A stretch of DNA of 46,123 nucleotides from an uncultured Peptostreptococcaceae bacterium. GTDB lineage: Bacteria; Bacillota; Clostridia; Peptostreptococcales; Anaerovoracaceae. The translations under genes and the position numbers were made by a program. The notes beneath the pieces are model-generated. The model had not been told where the DNA came from. It worked only from the letters and a program-made list of their open reading frames with translations, and searched no databases. The stretch is taken from NCBI GenBank assembly GCA_949740445.1, contig CATJIF010000092.1, positions 1-46,123 of the forward strand, read 5' to 3'. This document shows, one piece after another, positions 43,812-46,123 of this stretch. Numbering within the stretch: position 1 is the first letter of the stretch; each line of letters starts with the position of its first letter.

Positions 43812-44471
43812 CTATTCTTCCTTCAGGATAGCCTGAAATTCCCCGACGCGCTGCGGTATTTCCGCTGCGCCGAACACGGAAGAACCGGCGACTATGATAT
43901 CGGCGCCGCTTTCCGTTACTTCTCTTACATTGTCCAGCGTAATGCCGCCATCCACCTCAATGGCAAGCTTTGGATTGCGCTCCTGCGAAAGCTGCCGCAG
44001 GCTGCGGATTTTGTTCAGCGCGCAGGGGATAAATTTCTGCCCGCCGAAGCCGGGATTGACCGACATGATTAAAACCATGTCCAAATCCTCCAAAATGCAA
44101 TCCAAAACCGAAATCGGGGTCGCCGGATTCAGCGCCACGCCAGCCTTTATGCCGCAGGAGCGGATCATCTGCACCGTGCGGTGCAGATGCACGCAGGCCT
44201 CGGCGTGGACGGTGATGTATTCTGTATGATCCGTTGCAAACTCCCGGATATAATCGTCAGGATGTTCGATCATCAGATGCACGTCAAAGGGCAACTCTGT
44301 CCGCCCCAGCAAGCTCTTCATCACTGGCGCTCCAAAAGAGATGTTGGGAACAAAATGGCCGTCCATCACATCCACGTGGATGAGGTCGGCTCCGGCGGTT
44401 TCTATGGTTTCAACCTGCCTTCCCAGCTGCGAAAAATCTGCGGATAAAATAGACGGTGCCAATCGGTTCAT
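43812..44471 (-). CDS. rpe: Ribulose-phosphate 3-epimerase
   Basis: A 219-residue TIM-barrel enzyme interconverting ribulose-5-phosphate and xylulose-5-phosphate in the pentose phosphate pathway. It begins APSILSADFSQLGRQV; metal-site residues are seen in IHVDVMDGHFVPN (His32, Asp34), PFDVHLMIEHPDDYI (His65) and EVDGGITLDN, and phosphate binding in NPGFGGQKFIP. It lies 21 bp after rsgA, the standard Bacillota order. AGGAAAGAAGAG precedes the ATG. Confidence 0.96.
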   Translation of the reverse strand: MNRLAPSILSADFSQLGRQVETIETAGADLIHVDVMDGHFVPNISFGAPVMKSLLGRTELPFDVHLMIEHPDDYIREFATDHTEYITVHAEACVHLHRTVQMIRSCGIKAGVALNPATPISVLDCILEDLDMVLIMSVNPGFGGQKFIPCALNKIRSLRQLSQERNPKLAIEVDGGITLDNVREVTESGADIIVAGSSVFGAAEIPQRVGEFQAILKEE

Positions 44472-44492
44472 GCTACACTCTTCTTTCCTTGC

Positions 44493-45368
44493 TCAATACC
44501 GTTTTCTCTGCTGAACGGTCTCTAAAAAATACAAATACGACTGATAGCGGCTTTCGTGGATGCGCCCCTGATCCAGTGCCTCGCGAACAGCGCAGCCCGG
44601 CTCCTTTTTGTGGCGGCAGTCGTCGTAGCGGCACTGCCCCACATACGCGGCCATTTCCGGAAAGAGCAGCGCCAGCTGATCTTCCTGCGCCTCTAAAATG
44701 TCAAAGGAGGTAAAGCCCGGCGTATCGAAAACACTGCCCCGCCCCTGTGGCAGGGAAAACAGCTCCGCGTGGCGCGTGGTATGCCGGCCCCGTCCGGTCT
44801 TGCGGCTGATCTGCCCTGTTTCCATCAGCTGGTTTCCTAAAATAGCGTTTAAAAGCGTGGATTTTCCCACGCCGGAAGGCCCGGCAAGCGCTGTCTGCTT
44901 TCCTGCAAGGGCCTGTCGTAGCTTCTCTATGCCCTCACCGGTTTTGCCGCTGACGAAAAACAGCGGATAGAGCCCCTGATAAATTTCGCGCATCCTGGCG
45001 ACGGTTTCTTCCTTCGCGCTGTCGATTTTGTTAAAGCACAGAAGGATTTCCACCTGCTCCTTTTCCGCCATCAGTAAAAACTGATCCAGCACTGTAACGT
45101 TGGGTGCCGGCTTCGCCGCTGCACACACGATGCAAAAGCAGTCCACGTTGGCGATAGGCGGGCGGATAAACGCATTTTTTCGCGCTGCAATTTCGGTGAT
45201 TACGCCATCCTGCTCTTCCTCCTGCTCAAAAGAAACGGTATCGCCCGCATACGGTGTGATCTTTTCCTTGCGAAACAGCCCTCTCGCCCTGCACTGCACT
45301 ACCCGGCCGGTTTCGTCCTCTTTTACGTAATAAAAGCCGGCGATTCCCTTTACTATCGTTCCCCGCAT
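44493..45368 (-). CDS. rsgA: Ribosome small-subunit-dependent GTPase A
   Basis: A 291-residue circularly permuted GTPase that helps mature the 30S subunit. An OB fold occupies about 1-70. GTPase motifs appear in permuted order: NKID (113-116), SGKTGEG (140-146), GPSGVGKST (163-171), TTRHAEL and DTPG (215-218). The C-terminal zinc finger has Cys246, Cys251, His253 and Cys259. Its ATG shares one base with the prkC stop (TGATG), so it is translationally coupled to the kinase gene; in Bacillota the kinase can phosphorylate this GTPase. Confidence 0.96.
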   Translation of the reverse strand: MRGTIVKGIAGFYYVKEDETGRVVQCRARGLFRKEKITPYAGDTVSFEQEEEQDGVITEIAARKNAFIRPPIANVDCFCIVCAAAKPAPNVTVLDQFLLMAEKEQVEILLCFNKIDSAKEETVARMREIYQGLYPLFFVSGKTGEGIEKLRQALAGKQTALAGPSGVGKSTLLNAILGNQLMETGQISRKTGRGRHTTRHAELFSLPQGRGSVFDTPGFTSFDILEAQEDQLALLFPEMAAYVGQCRYDDCRHKKEPGCAVREALDQGRIHESRYQSYLYFLETVQQRKRY

Positions 45369-46123
45369 CAGTAGACCTCGCCCGTATCGAAGTTGACATT
45401 CAGCTGCTGGACCACATCGTTATCGAAGATGATCTGGATGGTGCCTTGGCCCTGGCCGCTGACGGAAATCACCTCCGAACCGTCTATCTTGTAGCTTTCT
45501 CTCTGTTTGATGGGCGTGGTAACGCCTGTGGCATCCGACACCACCACCGAGAGGAAGAACATTTCGTTCTGCGCTGCATCGTAGGAAATTTCGAAGGCAA
45601 CGCTTTTAATTTCCGGCTCCTTCGGCTTCAGGCCCGTGCTGATGGTCAGAACCACCGTCGTCCCCTTCTCCACCGGGTCTCCGGCGGTTACGCTCTGATG
45701 TATTACCTTGTTGGTTTCGTAGGTGTCGCTTTCCTCATAGACGGAATCTCCCAGCTTCAGCCCCAGGCGGGAAATTTCGCTGGCAGCAGTCGATGCATCC
45801 ATGCCCACCAGATTTACCATGGTGATAGGCGCATTGTCCTTGCCCTTGCTGACGACTAAGTTTACCTTCGTTCCCTCTTCCGCCTCGGTATTGGCCGCCG
45901 GCGACTGGCTGATGATAATTCCCTCCGGCAGGTCGTCGAATTCGGTGGTTACGCTGCCTACGGAATACCCGTAAGCTTCCAGGCTGTATCTGGCGTCATC
46001 CACGGTCTTTCCCGACAGGTTGGGTATGGTCTTCGCGCTGACCGTACTGCGTTCCTTATTCAGATTGATGGTAACGATATGCCCTTCTTTTACCTTGCTT
46101 CCGGCCTGGGGGTTCTGTCCGAC
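45368..46123 (-). CDS. prkC: PASTA-domain Ser/Thr protein kinase, C-terminal part
   Basis: The last 251 residues of a protein whose frame is open to the window edge, so the kinase domain and membrane segment lie outside. About three PASTA repeats are visible; each has an IPNLSGKTVDDARYSLEAYG-like helix and a strand ending such as QSPAANTEAEEGTKVNLVVSKG. PASTA domains bind muropeptides at the cell wall. After them comes a tail domain (SVAFEISYDAAQNEMFFLSV ... GTIQIIFDNDVVQQLNVNFD). The identity as a PrkC/Stk1-type kinase rests on these repeats and on the following rsgA-rpe genes. An in-frame GTG at 46003 is internal, not a start. Confidence 0.9.
   Translation of the reverse strand, partial: VGQNPQAGSKVKEGHIVTINLNKERSTVSAKTIPNLSGKTVDDARYSLEAYGYSVGSVTTEFDDLPEGIIISQSPAANTEAEEGTKVNLVVSKGKDNAPITMVNLVGMDASTAASEISRLGLKLGDSVYEESDTYETNKVIHQSVTAGDPVEKGTTVVLTISTGLKPKEPEIKSVAFEISYDAAQNEMFFLSVVVSDATGVTTPIKQRESYKIDGSEVISVSGQGQGTIQIIFDNDVVQQLNVNFDTGEVY

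Noticed and set aside
1-46123. Mobile elements, CRISPR arrays, tRNA or rRNA genes
   Set aside because: No transposase or integrase motifs, no regular spaced repeats, and no tRNA-like cloverleaf or rRNA sequence were recognised; the AIPR gene lacks flanking repeats or an integrase.

Overview
The window reads as chromosomal DNA of an anaerobic, fairly GC-rich member of the Clostridia (Bacillota). This is inferred from gene content: the split GlgC/GlgD ADP-glucose pyrophosphorylase pair, two-subunit glycine decarboxylase (GcvPA/GcvPB) behind a tandem glycine riboswitch, the prkC-rsgA-rpe gene order, YlmH, YitT and DUF4358 families, and strong AGGAGG ribosome binding sites. The genus cannot be named from the sequence. 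I saw no rRNA, tRNA, CRISPR array, transposase or prophage gene.

Layout. 1-3.1 kb: a MATE exporter divergent from a MerR-type activator, with a textbook MerR promoter between them, then a small lipoprotein. 3.1-4.0 kb: a LysR regulator. 4.0-18.7 kb: a long leftward gene train. It starts with a complete glycogen cycle (glgB, glgC, glgD, glgA, glgP and a GH13 hydrolase) and runs on into a second MATE exporter, a PanE-like reductase, a NUDIX hydrolase fused to a pyrophosphatase-like domain, and an uncharacterised cysteine-motif protein. 19.0-24.0 kb: a two-component system, a GNAT acetyltransferase, YlmH and a HAD phosphatase. 24.2-31.1 kb: an amide/peptide utilisation region holding a cyclic-amidohydrolase-type enzyme, divergent YfcC-type carrier, MocR-type regulator and AbgA-like M20 hydrolase, followed by a YitT membrane protein. 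31.1-38.3 kb: riboswitch-gcvT-gcvH-gcvPA-gcvPB-lpdA-lplA, a full glycine cleavage system with its lipoate ligase. 38.4-41.8 kb: a DUF4358 lipoprotein, MBOAT acyltransferase and DHHW/AlgX-like protein, probably a cell-surface O-acylation module. 41.9-43.6 kb: an AT-rich orphan AIPR-family gene, probably phage defence. 43.8-46.1 kb: rpe, rsgA and the 3' end of a PASTA-domain kinase gene that runs off the window.

Most notable observations. (1) Three promoters (amidohydrolase, YfcC carrier, YitT) carry the same TGGCACTT box fused to the -35 at the same distance from the -10. At the divergent pair the two boxes are placed symmetrically around a GGCCAAA/TTTGGCC palindrome, which points to a local regulon. 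(2) The MocR-type regulator encoded beside these promoters has lost the PLP Schiff-base lysine (Leu318) and the PLP-contacting tyrosine (Cys287), so its aminotransferase-like domain probably senses something by another mechanism. (3) The NUDIX-pyrophosphatase fusion, the AIPR gene inserted after rpe and the DUF4358/MBOAT/DHHW module are further candidates for follow-up. All functional statements rest on reading motifs by eye; no database search was run.
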